A stretch of DNA of 27,461 bases, taken from RPQJ01 sp052035645. GTDB taxonomy: Bacteria > Pseudomonadota > Gammaproteobacteria > Steroidobacterales > Steroidobacteraceae. Both the position numbers and the translations under genes were made by a program. This document shows, one piece after another, positions 1 through 8,140 of the stretch. The DNA is taken from assembly GCA_052035645.1 (NCBI GenBank), contig JBPOHK010000184.1, positions 1 to 27,461 on the forward strand, read 5' to 3'. The notes under the pieces are model-generated. The model saw nothing but the letters and a program-made list of their open reading frames with translations, made no database searches and was not told the origin of the DNA. The first letter of the stretch is position 1. The number at the start of each line of letters is the position of its first letter.

Positions 1-527
1 AGCGGGTGCGCGCCGTGCAGGCCGTCCGCGTCGACGTCCGCGATGAACAGGTTGAAGTGGCCGGTGCCCTCGGTCGAGACCCATGCGAGGCGCTTGCCGT
101 CCGGCGACAGGCGCGGCTCGGTGTTCACGGCCCCGGTCGTGGTGAGCCGCTGCTCGCGCCCGCTCGCGAGATCGAGTCGCCACAGCTCGATGCCGCGACC
201 GTCGTAGCGCGCGAATACGACGCTGCGGCCGTCGCGCGCGACGTCAGGCTGGTAATCGTATGCGCCGTGGGCGTGCGTGATCTCGTCGGCCGCGCGCTCG
301 CCGATGCGCTGGCGCCAGAGCGAGCCGTCCATGCTGTAGATCAGGCTCGCGCCGTCGGGCGTGAACGCCACCGACGAGGGGGCCGTCGTCAGCTGCGGGA
401 TGTACATCTCCCGCCAGTAGTAGCTGTGCGGGAGATCGACCTGCTTGAGCACCGCCTCCCGGTCGGCCCAGGCCGCGCCGGCGGTCATCACCAGCAGCGC
501 GGCCGTGGCCGGAAGGAGGCGGCGCAC
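1..527 (-). CDS. Secreted PD40/TolB-like beta-propeller protein, N-terminal part (possible propeller-amidohydrolase), truncated by window edge
   Basis: The first 175 residues are visible and the 3' part lies beyond position 1. The GTG start at 527 gives a typical Sec signal peptide: two arginines at residues 2-3, a hydrophobic stretch at about 4-19, and cleavage after AWA near residue 21. After it come three recognisable PD40/WD40-like propeller blades at about 51-72, 92-120 and 137-165, with the repeated FTPDG, ARDG and LSPDGK turns and ELWRLDL or LFIADV strands. The HSYYWREMYIPQLTT segment before the first blade resembles large secreted proteins in which a TolB-like propeller precedes an amidohydrolase domain. 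That second domain is not in the window, so the enzymatic role is an inference. The start lies 4 nt after the stop of the upstream aminotransferase gene, so co-transcription is likely. A TolB homologue or a peptidase with an N-terminal propeller are alternatives. Confidence 0.75.
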   Translation of the reverse strand, partial: MRRLLPATAALLVMTAGAAWADREAVLKQVDLPHSYYWREMYIPQLTTAPSSVAFTPDGASLIYSMDGSLWRQRIGERAADEITHAHGAYDYQPDVARDGRSVVFARYDGRGIELWRLDLASGREQRLTTTGAVNTEPRLSPDGKRLAWVSTEGTGHFNLFIADVDADGLHGAHP

Positions 528-531
528 GGGG

Positions 532-1860
532 TCAGCTCGCCTTCGCCGCGAGGGCTTCGTCGAGGCTGACGCGCAGCAGTTCCACGGCTTCGTCGATCTC
601 GCCGGTGCTGACGCACAGCGGCGGCATGAAGCGCAGCGTGCTGACGCCGCAGGAGAGCAGCAGCAGGCCGTTGTGGTAGCCGCGGGTCACGAGGCGATCG
701 CACAGCGCGCGCGCCGGCGTGCGGTCGGGGTCGGTGTCGATCAGCTCCATGCCGATCATCAGGCCGCGGCCGCGCACCTCGCCGATGCAGCGGTAGCTCT
801 GCTGCAACTGGCGCAGCTTGCCCATGAAGTACTCGCCGACGCGGGCGGCATTGCCCATGTACTCGTGCTCGACGAGGTCGAGGGTGGCGAGGGCGGCGGC
901 ACAGCTGAGCGGGTTGCCGCCGAAGGTGTTGCCGTGCGCGCCGCGCTTGAACTGCTCCATGATCGTCTTCTTGGCCATGAATGCGCCGATCGGCATGCCC
1001 GAGCCGAGGCCCTTGGCCGACGTCATGATGTCGGGACGCACGCCGTCGTGCTGGCAGGCCCACATCCTGCCGGTGCGGCCGACGCCCGACTGCACTTCGT
1101 CGAAGATCAGCAGGATGCCGTGCTCGTCGCAGATCTCGCGCAGGCCCGCGAGGAAACCGGGCGGCGGCACGAGGTACCCGCCCTCGCCCTGCAGCGGCTC
1201 GACGAGGATGGCCGCGACTTCCGACGGCGGCAGGTTGCGCTCGAACAGCATGCGGATGTAGTTCAGCACGGCCTTGCCCTGGTCGGCCCCGTGCAGCAAC
1301 GGACGGTACGGGTTCGGATACGGCACGTGCGTCACGCCCGGCATCGTCGGCGCGAAGCCCTTCTGCTGCGTGTACTTGCTCGAGGTGAACGCGAGCGAGC
1401 CCATGGTGCGGCCGTGGAACGAGCCGAGGAAGCCGAGGTAGCGAGGACGGCCCGTGACGTAGCGCGCGAGCTTGATCGCGCCCTCGACGGACTCGGTGCC
1501 CGACTGGCACAGGAAGCTCATCACCGGCTCGCCCATCGGCGCGAGCTCGGCGAGGCGCTCGGTGAGGCCGGTCATGTTCTCGTGCCAGTAGTCGCTCGAG
1601 ACGTGCAGGAATTTGTCGGCCGCGTCCTTGATCGCGCCGACGACCTTCGGATGCGAGTGCCCGGTCGAGCACACCGCGATGCCGGCGACGAAGTCGAGGA
1701 AGCGGTTGCCGTCGACGTCGAACACCTCGACGCCGCGGCCGTGCGACATGACGAAGGGATAGTCGCGCGGGTACGAGGGCGAGGCGACCGGCAGGTCGCG
1801 GGCGAGCATGGCACGGGACTTGGGCCCCGGCAGTTCGGTCTTGATGTGGGGGTTGGCCAC
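532..1860 (-). CDS. Class III PLP-dependent aminotransferase (GabT/ornithine aminotransferase-like)
   Basis: This 442-residue fold-type I aminotransferase transfers an amino group from an amino acid or amine to a 2-oxo acid in the cytoplasm. Visible signatures are the substrate-entry segment DFVAGIAVCSTGHSHP (about 57-71), the PLP phosphate-binding region CQSGTESVEGAIKLAR (118-133), SFHGRT (147-152), EPLQGEGG (220-227), the cofactor aspartate in IFDEVQSGVGRTG (Asp254), and the Schiff-base lysine in TSAKGLGSGMPIG (Lys283). The GNTFGGNPLSCAAAL segment closes the second subunit's active site. GTG at 1860 is chosen because AGGAG (1867-1871) sits 6 nt upstream and the frame before it has no family similarity. 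Together with the neighbouring P5C-dehydrogenase-like gene it could act as an ornithine, 4-aminobutyrate or other omega-amino-acid aminotransferase. The sequence alone does not fix the substrate. Confidence 0.9.
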   Translation of the reverse strand: MANPHIKTELPGPKSRAMLARDLPVASPSYPRDYPFVMSHGRGVEVFDVDGNRFLDFVAGIAVCSTGHSHPKVVGAIKDAADKFLHVSSDYWHENMTGLTERLAELAPMGEPVMSFLCQSGTESVEGAIKLARYVTGRPRYLGFLGSFHGRTMGSLAFTSSKYTQQKGFAPTMPGVTHVPYPNPYRPLLHGADQGKAVLNYIRMLFERNLPPSEVAAILVEPLQGEGGYLVPPPGFLAGLREICDEHGILLIFDEVQSGVGRTGRMWACQHDGVRPDIMTSAKGLGSGMPIGAFMAKKTIMEQFKRGAHGNTFGGNPLSCAAALATLDLVEHEYMGNAARVGEYFMGKLRQLQQSYRCIGEVRGRGLMIGMELIDTDPDRTPARALCDRLVTRGYHNGLLLLSCGVSTLRFMPPLCVSTGEIDEAVELLRVSLDEALAAKAS

Positions 1861-1995
1861 GGTGGACTCCTGGAATGACCCGCCGCCCCGCGGGCAGCGC
1901 GGACCCGGCCTCCTGGGACCGGGTTTCTTGGAAGTCTCCAAGGATACCGGATTCGGCCACCCCCGCGCTTGCGCCCCCCCCGGGGCCGGGTTAAG
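1861..1995. other. 135-bp intergenic region with two inverted repeats
   Basis: The gap separates the aldehyde dehydrogenase stop from the next aminotransferase start, both on the minus strand. It contains a perfect dyad, CTTGGA/TCCAAG (1927-1932 and 1937-1942, 4-nt centre), and a second one, ACCCGG/CCGGGT (1903-1908 and 1919-1924), with a run of eight C residues near 1977. A partial terminator, an internal promoter or an operator is possible. There is no T-tract on the transcribed strand and no clear sigma-70 hexamer pair, so function is unassigned. The AGGAG at 1867-1871 is the ribosome-binding site of the downstream aminotransferase. Confidence 0.35.
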
Positions 1996-3564
1996 TCAAT
2001 CCACGACCGTGCGCGACTGCTCGCGCAGGTACTGCGCGAGGTAGTAGAACGAGGCGATGGCCTTGCCGGTCGAGCCGGACCCTTTCCAGCCCCCGAACGG
2101 CTGGTAGCCGGGCCACGCCCCGGTGGTCGCGCCCTGAGGCCGGTTGGCGTAGGTCACGCCCGCCTCGATGTGCTCGTGGAACCACGGCACTTCGTCGGCC
2201 GAACCGTAGAAGCCGGCCGTGAGCCCCATTTCCGAATCGTTGGCGAGGCGCATGGCCTCGTCGCGGTCGCGCACCCGGTGCACGGTGAGGATCGGCAGGA
2301 ACATCTCGTGGCGCCACAGGCGGTGCGCGAGCGGCGCCTCCGCGATGGTGGGCGCGACGTAATGGCCGCGCGCAAATTCGCCGTCGCGCAACTGCTGGCC
2401 GCCGCTGAGCACGCGGGCGCCGCCCTGCCGCAGTTCCGCGACGAACAGCGCATAGTTCACGTAGGCGCGCTCGTTCACCACCGGGCCGAGCCAGTTCTCG
2501 CGCCGGCAGGGGTCGCCGATGCGGATCGCCTCGGTGGCGGCGACGAGGCGCGCGAGCAGCTCGTCGGCCACGGAGGCGTCGACGTACAGCCTCGACAGCG
2601 CCGAGCACTTCTGGCCGCCCATGCCGAATGCCGAGCGCACGATGCCGGCCGCCGCATGCTCGAGGTTCGCGTGGCGCGTGACGATGCACGGGTTCTTGCC
2701 GCCCATCTCGGCGATGCACGGGCGCGGGTAGGCGCCGCCGTTCATCTGCCGCAGCAGGTGGGTGCCGACCGCCACGGAGCCGGTGAAGGTGAGGCCCGCC
2801 AGCCGCGGGTCGGCCAGCAGCGCCTCGCCGACATCCTGCCCGGAACCGGAGAGGTAGTTGAACACGCCGGCGGGCAGGCCCGCGTCGCGGATGCAGTCGG
2901 CGAGCAATCGACCGGCCCACGGCGTGTCGGTCGAACCCTTGAGCACCACGGTATTGCCGGTGACGAGGGCGGCGGCCGTCGGCCCGGCCGCAAGCGCCAT
3001 CGGGAAGTTGAACGGCGCGATGACCGCCCACACGCCGTGCGGCCGCATCACGCTGCGGTTGCGCGAGCTGACGCCCGGCAGCGGATCGTTCGGCAGGGCG
3101 TGCTCGTAGCCCGCGTGGCCCGCGAAGTCGTCGGCATAGTGCCGGAAGAAGTCCACGCACTCCTGCGCCTCGCCGAGCGCCTCCATGCGGTTCTTGCCGA
3201 CCTCGAGCGCGAGCGCCGCGGCCAGCTCGTAGACGCGCGCCTCCATCACGTCGGCCACGCGATGCATGAGCGCGGCGCGCTCGGCGACCGGGATTTTGCG
3301 CCAGCCGGGATACGCGGCCTGCGCCGCCGCCATGGCCGCCGCGACGTGGCCCGCGTCCGCCACCGCGAATTCGCCCAGCCGGCGCCCGAGATCGATCGGC
3401 GTGGCGCGCACGGCCAGCGCGCCCCCCGGCACGTCGCGCCCGTCGATGAACAGCGGGTGGGTCGCGCCGAGCCCGGCCGCGACCCGGGCGAGCGCCGCCT
3501 CGAACCGTCCGTGCATCTCCTCCGGCGGGTTGAACATGGTCGCGTAGGTCAGGCGGAAGCTCAT
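1996..3564 (-). CDS. Aldehyde dehydrogenase, P5C dehydrogenase (RocA/PutA-domain)-like
   Basis: This 522-residue NAD(P)-dependent aldehyde dehydrogenase oxidises an aldehyde, probably a semialdehyde, to the acid. Visible are the oxyanion asparagine in PFNFP (Asn185), the cofactor-binding lysine in VVLKGS (Lys209), FTGS (260-263), the general base in AEMGGKN (Glu286) and the catalytic cysteine in GGQKCSALSR (Cys320). The N-terminal FNPPEEMHGRFEAAL segment and the QKCSA form are typical of 1-pyrroline-5-carboxylate dehydrogenases. Full length is near the usual 515-545 residues. ATG 3564 begins directly at the conserved N-terminus and lies 14 nt after the stop of the upstream aminotransferase, so the two are probably one operon. 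Sandwiched between two aminotransferases, it likely oxidises the semialdehyde product of one of them, such as glutamate-5-semialdehyde. Substrate assignment is inferred. Confidence 0.88.
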   Translation of the reverse strand: MSFRLTYATMFNPPEEMHGRFEAALARVAAGLGATHPLFIDGRDVPGGALAVRATPIDLGRRLGEFAVADAGHVAAAMAAAQAAYPGWRKIPVAERAALMHRVADVMEARVYELAAALALEVGKNRMEALGEAQECVDFFRHYADDFAGHAGYEHALPNDPLPGVSSRNRSVMRPHGVWAVIAPFNFPMALAAGPTAAALVTGNTVVLKGSTDTPWAGRLLADCIRDAGLPAGVFNYLSGSGQDVGEALLADPRLAGLTFTGSVAVGTHLLRQMNGGAYPRPCIAEMGGKNPCIVTRHANLEHAAAGIVRSAFGMGGQKCSALSRLYVDASVADELLARLVAATEAIRIGDPCRRENWLGPVVNERAYVNYALFVAELRQGGARVLSGGQQLRDGEFARGHYVAPTIAEAPLAHRLWRHEMFLPILTVHRVRDRDEAMRLANDSEMGLTAGFYGSADEVPWFHEHIEAGVTYANRPQGATTGAWPGYQPFGGWKGSGSTGKAIASFYYLAQYLREQSRTVVD

Positions 3565-3578
3565 GGCGGGATTCCCGG

Positions 3579-4895
3579 TCAGTGGGCGGGGAAGCAACGG
3601 GCGAGCTGGCGGTCCAGCACCGCGAGCGCGTGCGCGAGGTCGGCCTCGTCGATGACCAGCGGCGGCGCGAGCAGGAGCAGGTTGCCGCGCGAGCCGAACG
3701 AGACGCCTTCCTCCATCGCGCCGTCGAGCAGCGCCTTCAGCGCCGGCGCGGTCTGTGGCCAGGGCGCGAGCGGCGCGCGCGAATTGCGGTCGGCCACCAG
3801 CTCGAGCACGGCGAACAGGCCGTGGCCACCGCGCACGTCCCCGATGACGGGGTGACGCGCCTGCAGCCGGCCGAGTTCCGCCAGCAGCTGCGCGCCGAGT
3901 CGGCGCGAGCGCTCGATCAGGCGTTCGCCGCGATACGCATCGACGGCCGCGACGCCGGCCGCGCACGCGAGCGGATGCCCGCAGTAGGTGAGGCCGGCGT
4001 AGAGCATCTGGTCCTCGAGGCGTGCGGCGATGTCGTGCGAGAGCACGACCGCGCCGAGCGGCGCCATGGCTCCGGTGAGCCCCTTCGCCAGCGTCATCAT
4101 GTCAGGCCGGCCGGCCTCGCCGTGGCGCTGCCACGCGAACCACTCGCCACAGCGGCCGAATCCGCTCATCACCTCGTCCGCAATCAGCGGGATGCCGCGC
4201 TCGCGCGTGACCCGCCGCAGTTCCGGCCAGTACGTGTCCGGCGCGACGATGCCGTTCGAGCCCGCGTTCGGCTCCATCATCACGGCCGCGACGCCCGCGG
4301 CCCCGATCTCGTCGATGCGGCGAGCGACGGCCTGCGCCGCGAGCCTGCCACACTCGTCGGCGCTGTTGCTGCCGAACGGACAGCGATAGGCGTATGGCGG
4401 CGGCACGTGGCTCACGCCCATCGACTCGGGATCGACGTACGCACGCGTGCGCGTGTCGCCCGAGAGCGCCATCGCGAGGTAGGTGGCGCCGTGGTAGGAG
4501 CGATCGCGCGTAACGACGGTGCCCCGCGGCCGCCCGAGCGCCTGGCGGACCAGCTTGACGGCGTTCTCGTTGGCGTCGGCGCCGCCGAGCGTGAAGAACA
4601 CGCGCCCGCCCGCGAACCCGGACACTTCGAGCAGGCGCTGCGCGAGCCCGGCCCGCGCCTCATTGCCCCAGGCGTTGGTCACGAAGCAGAGTTTCCCGGC
4701 CTGCTCGCGGATGGCCTCGACGACGCGCGGGTGCTGGTGGCCGAGGTTGCTGCACTCGGCGAGGCTGCTCATGTCGAGGATGCGCCGGCCGTCCTCGAGG
4801 TGCAGCCAGGCGCCGGCCGCGCCGGCCACCGTCGGGCCCTGCCACTGCGACTGCACGCTCCAGCTGTGCAGCACGGTCTCCCGCTCGGTACTCAA
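3579..4895 (-). CDS. Class III PLP-dependent aminotransferase (taurine/omega-amino-acid aminotransferase-like)
   Basis: This 438-residue aminotransferase is clearly distinct from the one at 532-1860. Visible are HSWSVQSQWQGPTV (10-23), typical of the taurine:2-oxo-acid/omega-transaminase branch, LGGADANENAVKLVRQ (103-118) for the PLP phosphate, SYHGATY (133-139), MMEPNAGSNG (206-215), the cofactor aspartate in IADEVMSGFGRCG (Asp240), the Schiff-base lysine in TLAKGLTGAMAPLG (Lys271), and LTYCGHPLACAAG near 320. No ATG or GTG fits the N-terminus. TTG at 4895 is preceded by AGGAG (4901-4905) 5 nt away and begins exactly where family similarity begins, so it is the preferred start. It is the first gene of the minus-strand cluster and diverges from the esterase gene. 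The amino donor is not determined; taurine, beta-alanine or another omega-amine are options. Confidence 0.88.
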   Translation of the reverse strand: MSTERETVLHSWSVQSQWQGPTVAGAAGAWLHLEDGRRILDMSSLAECSNLGHQHPRVVEAIREQAGKLCFVTNAWGNEARAGLAQRLLEVSGFAGGRVFFTLGGADANENAVKLVRQALGRPRGTVVTRDRSYHGATYLAMALSGDTRTRAYVDPESMGVSHVPPPYAYRCPFGSNSADECGRLAAQAVARRIDEIGAAGVAAVMMEPNAGSNGIVAPDTYWPELRRVTRERGIPLIADEVMSGFGRCGEWFAWQRHGEAGRPDMMTLAKGLTGAMAPLGAVVLSHDIAARLEDQMLYAGLTYCGHPLACAAGVAAVDAYRGERLIERSRRLGAQLLAELGRLQARHPVIGDVRGGHGLFAVLELVADRNSRAPLAPWPQTAPALKALLDGAMEEGVSFGSRGNLLLLAPPLVIDEADLAHALAVLDRQLARCFPAH

Positions 4896-4934
4896 GGCGA
4901 CTCCTGGTGGGGAACGACGGGCGAATGCGGCGCG

Positions 4935-4964
4935 TTGCCTGCGCACGACCCGATGCCCGACAAT
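4935..4964 (+). promoter_or_regulatory. Candidate sigma-70 promoter for the esterase operon
   Basis: TTGCCT (4935-4940) and GACAAT (4959-4964) are separated by 18 nt and lie about 70 nt upstream of the esterase start, within the 136-bp divergent gap. Each hexamer matches the consensus at four of six positions. No equally good pair was found facing the aminotransferase. This is pattern matching only. Confidence 0.3.
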
Positions 4965-5031
4965 GCTACGCATCCGCGCCGCCTCCGCAAGTTTGGCCGC
5001 GGTCCGCGCGACCGCCGGCCGGGAGAAACCC

Positions 5032-6150
5032 ATGGCCCGCAAGACCCTGCTCCGCGATGCCGGCACCGTGGTGGTGCTCGAACACCAGTCCCGGGTGCTG
5101 CAAGACAATCCGCTCGGCGACCCCAGCCTGCGCAAGCTCGCCGTCTGGCTGCCGCGCGAGTACGACCTGCGCGCGGGCAGCGGGCCGGGCCGGCGCTTCC
5201 CGGTGCTGGTCGACATGGTCGGCTTCACCGGCTCGGGCATGGCCCACCTCAACTGGAAGCCGTTCAGCGAGAACCTCGCCGAGCGCGCCGCGCGCCTGGT
5301 GCGCGACGGCCGCATGGGGCCCGCGATCCTGGTCTTCCCGGACTGCTTCACGTCGCTCGGCGGCAACCAGTACGTCAATTCCTCCGCGATCGGCCGCTAC
5401 GCGGACTACCTCGTGGAGGAGATCGTCCCGGCCGTGGACCGGGAGTTCCGCACCCTCGCCGCGCGCGAGCACCGCGGCTGTTTCGGCAAGTCCTCGGGCG
5501 GCTACGGCGCGATCATCCACGGAATGAAGTACACCCGGCACTGGGGCGCGGTCGCCGACCACTCGGGCGACGCGTACTTCGACTTCGTGTACCGCTGCGA
5601 CTGGCCCAACACGCTCAACGAACTGGCGAAGTACCGCAAGCCCGCGCGCCGGCCCGGCCCCTGGCCGCGCGAGGCGAAGACGGCGGCGGCGCGCGGACTG
5701 CACGCCGGGCTCGACGACGGGCGGGTGCGGCGTTTCCTGCAGGCGATCTGGCGGAAGACCAAGGTCTCGGGCGCCGAGGGCCACGCGATCATGAACCTGT
5801 GCATGGCGGCCACCTACGACCCGGACCCGAAGGCGCCGAACGGATTCCGCCTGCCCTTCCACCTCGACACCGGCGAGTTGCTCGAGGCCAACTGGCGGCG
5901 CTGGCTGGAGCACGACCCGGTCCGCCTCGTGAAGCGCCACGCCCGGGAACTCCGCAAGCTGCGCGGGATCTACATCGACTGCGGATGGCGCGACCAGTAC
6001 CACATCCACTACGGCTGCCGGCAGCTCTCTCGCGCGCTCGATGCCGCCGGCGTCGCGCACCGCTACGAGGAATTCGACGACGACCATTCCGACATCGACT
6101 ACCGCATGGACGTGAGCCTGCCCTTCCTCTACCGGGCCCTGAAACCGTGA
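5032..6150 (+). CDS. Alpha/beta-hydrolase of the esterase-D/enterochelin-esterase family
   Basis: This 372-residue protein resembles the PF00756 esterase family, serine hydrolases acting on acyl or siderophore esters. The N-terminal part has a strand-turn arrangement, RKLAVWLPREYD (34-45) and FPVLVDMVGFTGSG (56-69). The nucleophile elbow is GKSSGGYGA, with Ser154 the expected catalytic serine. FPDCFTSLGGNQYVNS (102-117) forms the strand and loop before it, and DCGWRDQYHIHYG plus the late DDDHSDIDYRM segment supply the likely Asp and His. No signal peptide is seen, so it is probably cytoplasmic. ATG 5032 has GGGAGA 5-10 nt upstream. It is the first gene of a four-gene run. Its TGA overlaps the GTG of the patatin gene (GTGA), implying coupled translation. 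The substrate is unknown; the neighbours suggest lipid or acyl esters. Confidence 0.8.
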   Translation: MARKTLLRDAGTVVVLEHQSRVLQDNPLGDPSLRKLAVWLPREYDLRAGSGPGRRFPVLVDMVGFTGSGMAHLNWKPFSENLAERAARLVRDGRMGPAILVFPDCFTSLGGNQYVNSSAIGRYADYLVEEIVPAVDREFRTLAAREHRGCFGKSSGGYGAIIHGMKYTRHWGAVADHSGDAYFDFVYRCDWPNTLNELAKYRKPARRPGPWPREAKTAAARGLHAGLDDGRVRRFLQAIWRKTKVSGAEGHAIMNLCMAATYDPDPKAPNGFRLPFHLDTGELLEANWRRWLEHDPVRLVKRHARELRKLRGIYIDCGWRDQYHIHYGCRQLSRALDAAGVAHRYEEFDDDHSDIDYRMDVSLPFLYRALKP

Positions 6151-7094
6151 GTCCACCGCGCCTCGGCATCGCGCTCGGCAGCGGGTCGGCGCGCGGCTGG
6201 GCGCACGTCGGGATCCTGCAGGGGCTCGCCGGGCTCGGGCTGCAGCCGCGCGTCGTCGCCGGCGCGTCGGCCGGCGCGCTGGTCGGCGCGGCTTGTGCGG
6301 CCGGCCGGCTGTCCGCGCTGGAGACGTGGATCCGCAGCCTCACCCAGCGCGACGTCTGGCGGCTGATGGACGCGACGTTCCGCGGCGGCGGCATCATGAC
6401 CGGCAACCGGCTGATGGAGGCGATCGCCGGGCGCATCGGCGACGAACCGATCGAGTCGCTGCCGCTGCCTTTCGGCGCGGTCGCCACCGACCTCTACACG
6501 GGCGAGGAGGTGTGGCTGCGCGAGGGCCCGATGATGCACGTCGTGCGCGCCTCGAGCGGCCTGCCGGGCCTGTTCGCACCGGCATGGCACGACGGCCGCT
6601 GGCTCATCGACGGCGGCGTGGTCAATCCGGTGCCGGTGTCGCTGTGCCGCGCGCTCGGGGCGGACGTCGTGATCGGCGTCGACCTGAGCCGCAGCGTGAC
6701 GCGCGCCGGGCAGCGCGCGCAGCAGGCGCCGGGCCCCCGCACCGAAGAGCCGCCAGCGTCGGAAGCGGTGAGCGCCGAGGGCTCCGCGATCCTGAGGAAG
6801 TGGTCGGGTCTCGTGGACGGACTGGTCGAGTCGTTCCGCGCGCGTCGCAGCGAGCCCGGGCTGCTCGAGGCCATCACCAGCTCGGTGAACATCATGCAGG
6901 ACCGCATCACGCGCTCGCGGCTCGCGAGCGACCCGGCCGACATCGTGCTGCGGCCGCGCATGGACGACTTCCAGCTGATGGACTTCCATCGCGCGGACGA
7001 GGCCATCGAGCGCGGCCGCGAGTGCGTGGCGGCGAGCGCCGACGCGCTGGCCGCACTGGTCCCCGGTCCCACGGCCGCAAGCGCCGGCCCGTGA
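6147..7094 (+). CDS. Patatin-like phospholipase (RssA/NTE family)
   Basis: This 315-residue patatin-domain protein is expected to be a lipid acyl hydrolase using a Ser-Asp dyad. The oxyanion-hole motif GSGSARG is at residues 11-17, the nucleophile motif GASAG at 39-43 (Ser41), and the catalytic aspartate in LIDGGVVNPVPV is Asp155. ATDLYTGEEVWL (113-124) and RASSGLPGLFAP (134-145) are typical of bacterial RssA-like proteins. A low-complexity linker at about 185-210 precedes a helical C-terminal part. No signal peptide or membrane segment is seen. GTG 6147 overlaps the esterase stop by 4 nt, and this gene's own TGA overlaps the next GTG the same way. Family members hydrolyse phospholipids or lysophospholipids. 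The exact substrate and whether the protein is membrane-associated cannot be read from sequence. Confidence 0.88.
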   Translation: MSPPRLGIALGSGSARGWAHVGILQGLAGLGLQPRVVAGASAGALVGAACAAGRLSALETWIRSLTQRDVWRLMDATFRGGGIMTGNRLMEAIAGRIGDEPIESLPLPFGAVATDLYTGEEVWLREGPMMHVVRASSGLPGLFAPAWHDGRWLIDGGVVNPVPVSLCRALGADVVIGVDLSRSVTRAGQRAQQAPGPRTEEPPASEAVSAEGSAILRKWSGLVDGLVESFRARRSEPGLLEAITSSVNIMQDRITRSRLASDPADIVLRPRMDDFQLMDFHRADEAIERGRECVAASADALAALVPGPTAASAGP

Positions 7095-8140
7095 TCCGGC
7101 ACCCCTGGCAGCGGCTGCTGCGCCTCGCGACCGGCGCCTACGCCACCCGTCGCTCGATCGCGGGCGGGCCGGGCCACCGCGGCCCCGTGACCGATCACTT
7201 CGACGGCGAGGTCTTCCGCAACCAGAACCCCGAGTCCACGGCGGGCCGCTCGCTCGGCGACTTCCTGAAGTGGCAGCGCACCAGCCGCGCCGCGACCTGG
7301 CCCCGCCGGGTCGAGAACCGGGCGCGGCCCGCACTGCCCGCCGCCCTTGAATCCGGCGGGATCGCCATCACGTTCGTCAATCACATCACCCACCTCGTGC
7401 AGTTCCGCGGGCTCAACGTGCTGACCGACCCCGTCTATTCCGAACGCGTGAGCCCCGTGCAGTGGAGCGGGCCGAAGCGCGTGCGCGACCCCGGCCTGCC
7501 GTTCGAGGCGCTGCCGCGCATCGACGTGGTGCTGGTCAGCCACAGCCACTACGACCACCTCGACATCGACACCCTCGTGCGCCTCGGGCAGGCGCACCGG
7601 CCGCTGTTCCTCACGGGTCTGGGCAACCGGGCGTTCCTCGAGCAGCACGGGCTCGCTCGCGTGCACGAACTCGACTGGTGGGACACGCACGAGCACGCGG
7701 GGGCCCGCTGCACCTGCGTTCCGGCGCAGCACTGGTCGGGCCGCGCGCTCTCCGGGCGCAACCGAACCCTGTGGGGCGGCTTCGTGATCGAGGCCGACGG
7801 CCGCCGCGTGTACTTCGCAGGCGACACCGGCTACTGGCGGCACTTCCGCGAGATCCGCGCGCGCTGCGGCCCGATCGACGTGGCCCTGCTGCCGATCGGC
7901 GCCTACGAGCCGCGCTGGTTCATGCGCGACATGCACATGAACCCGGACGACGCGGTGCGGGCGCACCTCGACCTCGGTGCGACGCTCAGCATCGGCACGC
8001 ACTACGGCTGCTTCCAGCTCACCGACGAGGGCATCGACGAGCCGGTGCGCGAACTCGCGGCGGCCCGCGAGCGGCACGGCGTCGGCGAGCGGGATTTCAT
8101 CGCGCCGGAAACGGGCGCGACGCACCGGTTCCCGGCGTGA
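7091..8140 (+). CDS. Metallo-beta-lactamase-fold hydrolase, NAPE-PLD/UlaG-like
   Basis: This 349-residue binuclear metal hydrolase belongs to the MBL superfamily. Visible are the leading strand FVNHITHLVQFRGLNVLTDP (95-114), SERVSPVQWSGPKR (117-130), which closely resembles N-acyl-phosphatidylethanolamine phospholipase D-type proteins, the metal motif SHSHYDHLD (His151, His153, Asp155, His156), VPAQHWSGR with the third-site histidine, YFAGDTGY with the bridging aspartate, and GTHYGCF with the final histidine. Length matches bacterial NAPE-PLD-like proteins. GTG 7091 overlaps the patatin stop (GTGA). The N-terminal 60 residues are basic and proline/glycine rich without a clear signal peptide. 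A phosphodiesterase acting on N-acylated or other phospholipids fits the neighbours. Any other UlaG-type lactonase or phosphodiesterase activity is also possible. Confidence 0.85.
   Translation: MIRHPWQRLLRLATGAYATRRSIAGGPGHRGPVTDHFDGEVFRNQNPESTAGRSLGDFLKWQRTSRAATWPRRVENRARPALPAALESGGIAITFVNHITHLVQFRGLNVLTDPVYSERVSPVQWSGPKRVRDPGLPFEALPRIDVVLVSHSHYDHLDIDTLVRLGQAHRPLFLTGLGNRAFLEQHGLARVHELDWWDTHEHAGARCTCVPAQHWSGRALSGRNRTLWGGFVIEADGRRVYFAGDTGYWRHFREIRARCGPIDVALLPIGAYEPRWFMRDMHMNPDDAVRAHLDLGATLSIGTHYGCFQLTDEGIDEPVRELAAARERHGVGERDFIAPETGATHRFPA

Noticed and set aside
1969..3855. Long open frame on the plus strand opposite the aldehyde dehydrogenase, about 630 codons
   Set aside because: It is antisense to a well-supported enzyme, is rich in Arg/Ala/His/Gly low-complexity sequence and shows no domain. 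Such frames are expected where third positions are nearly all G or C.
4896..5378. Upstream extension of the aminotransferase frame to give a 599-residue protein
   Set aside because: The extra 160 residues have no family similarity and overlap the esterase gene. TTG 4895 has a good AGGAG and starts at the conserved N-terminus.
3582..6146. Very long plus-strand open frame running into the patatin gene (would give about 1170 codons)
   Set aside because: Only the part from GTG 6147 has family similarity. The rest is antisense to the aminotransferase or out of frame with the esterase.
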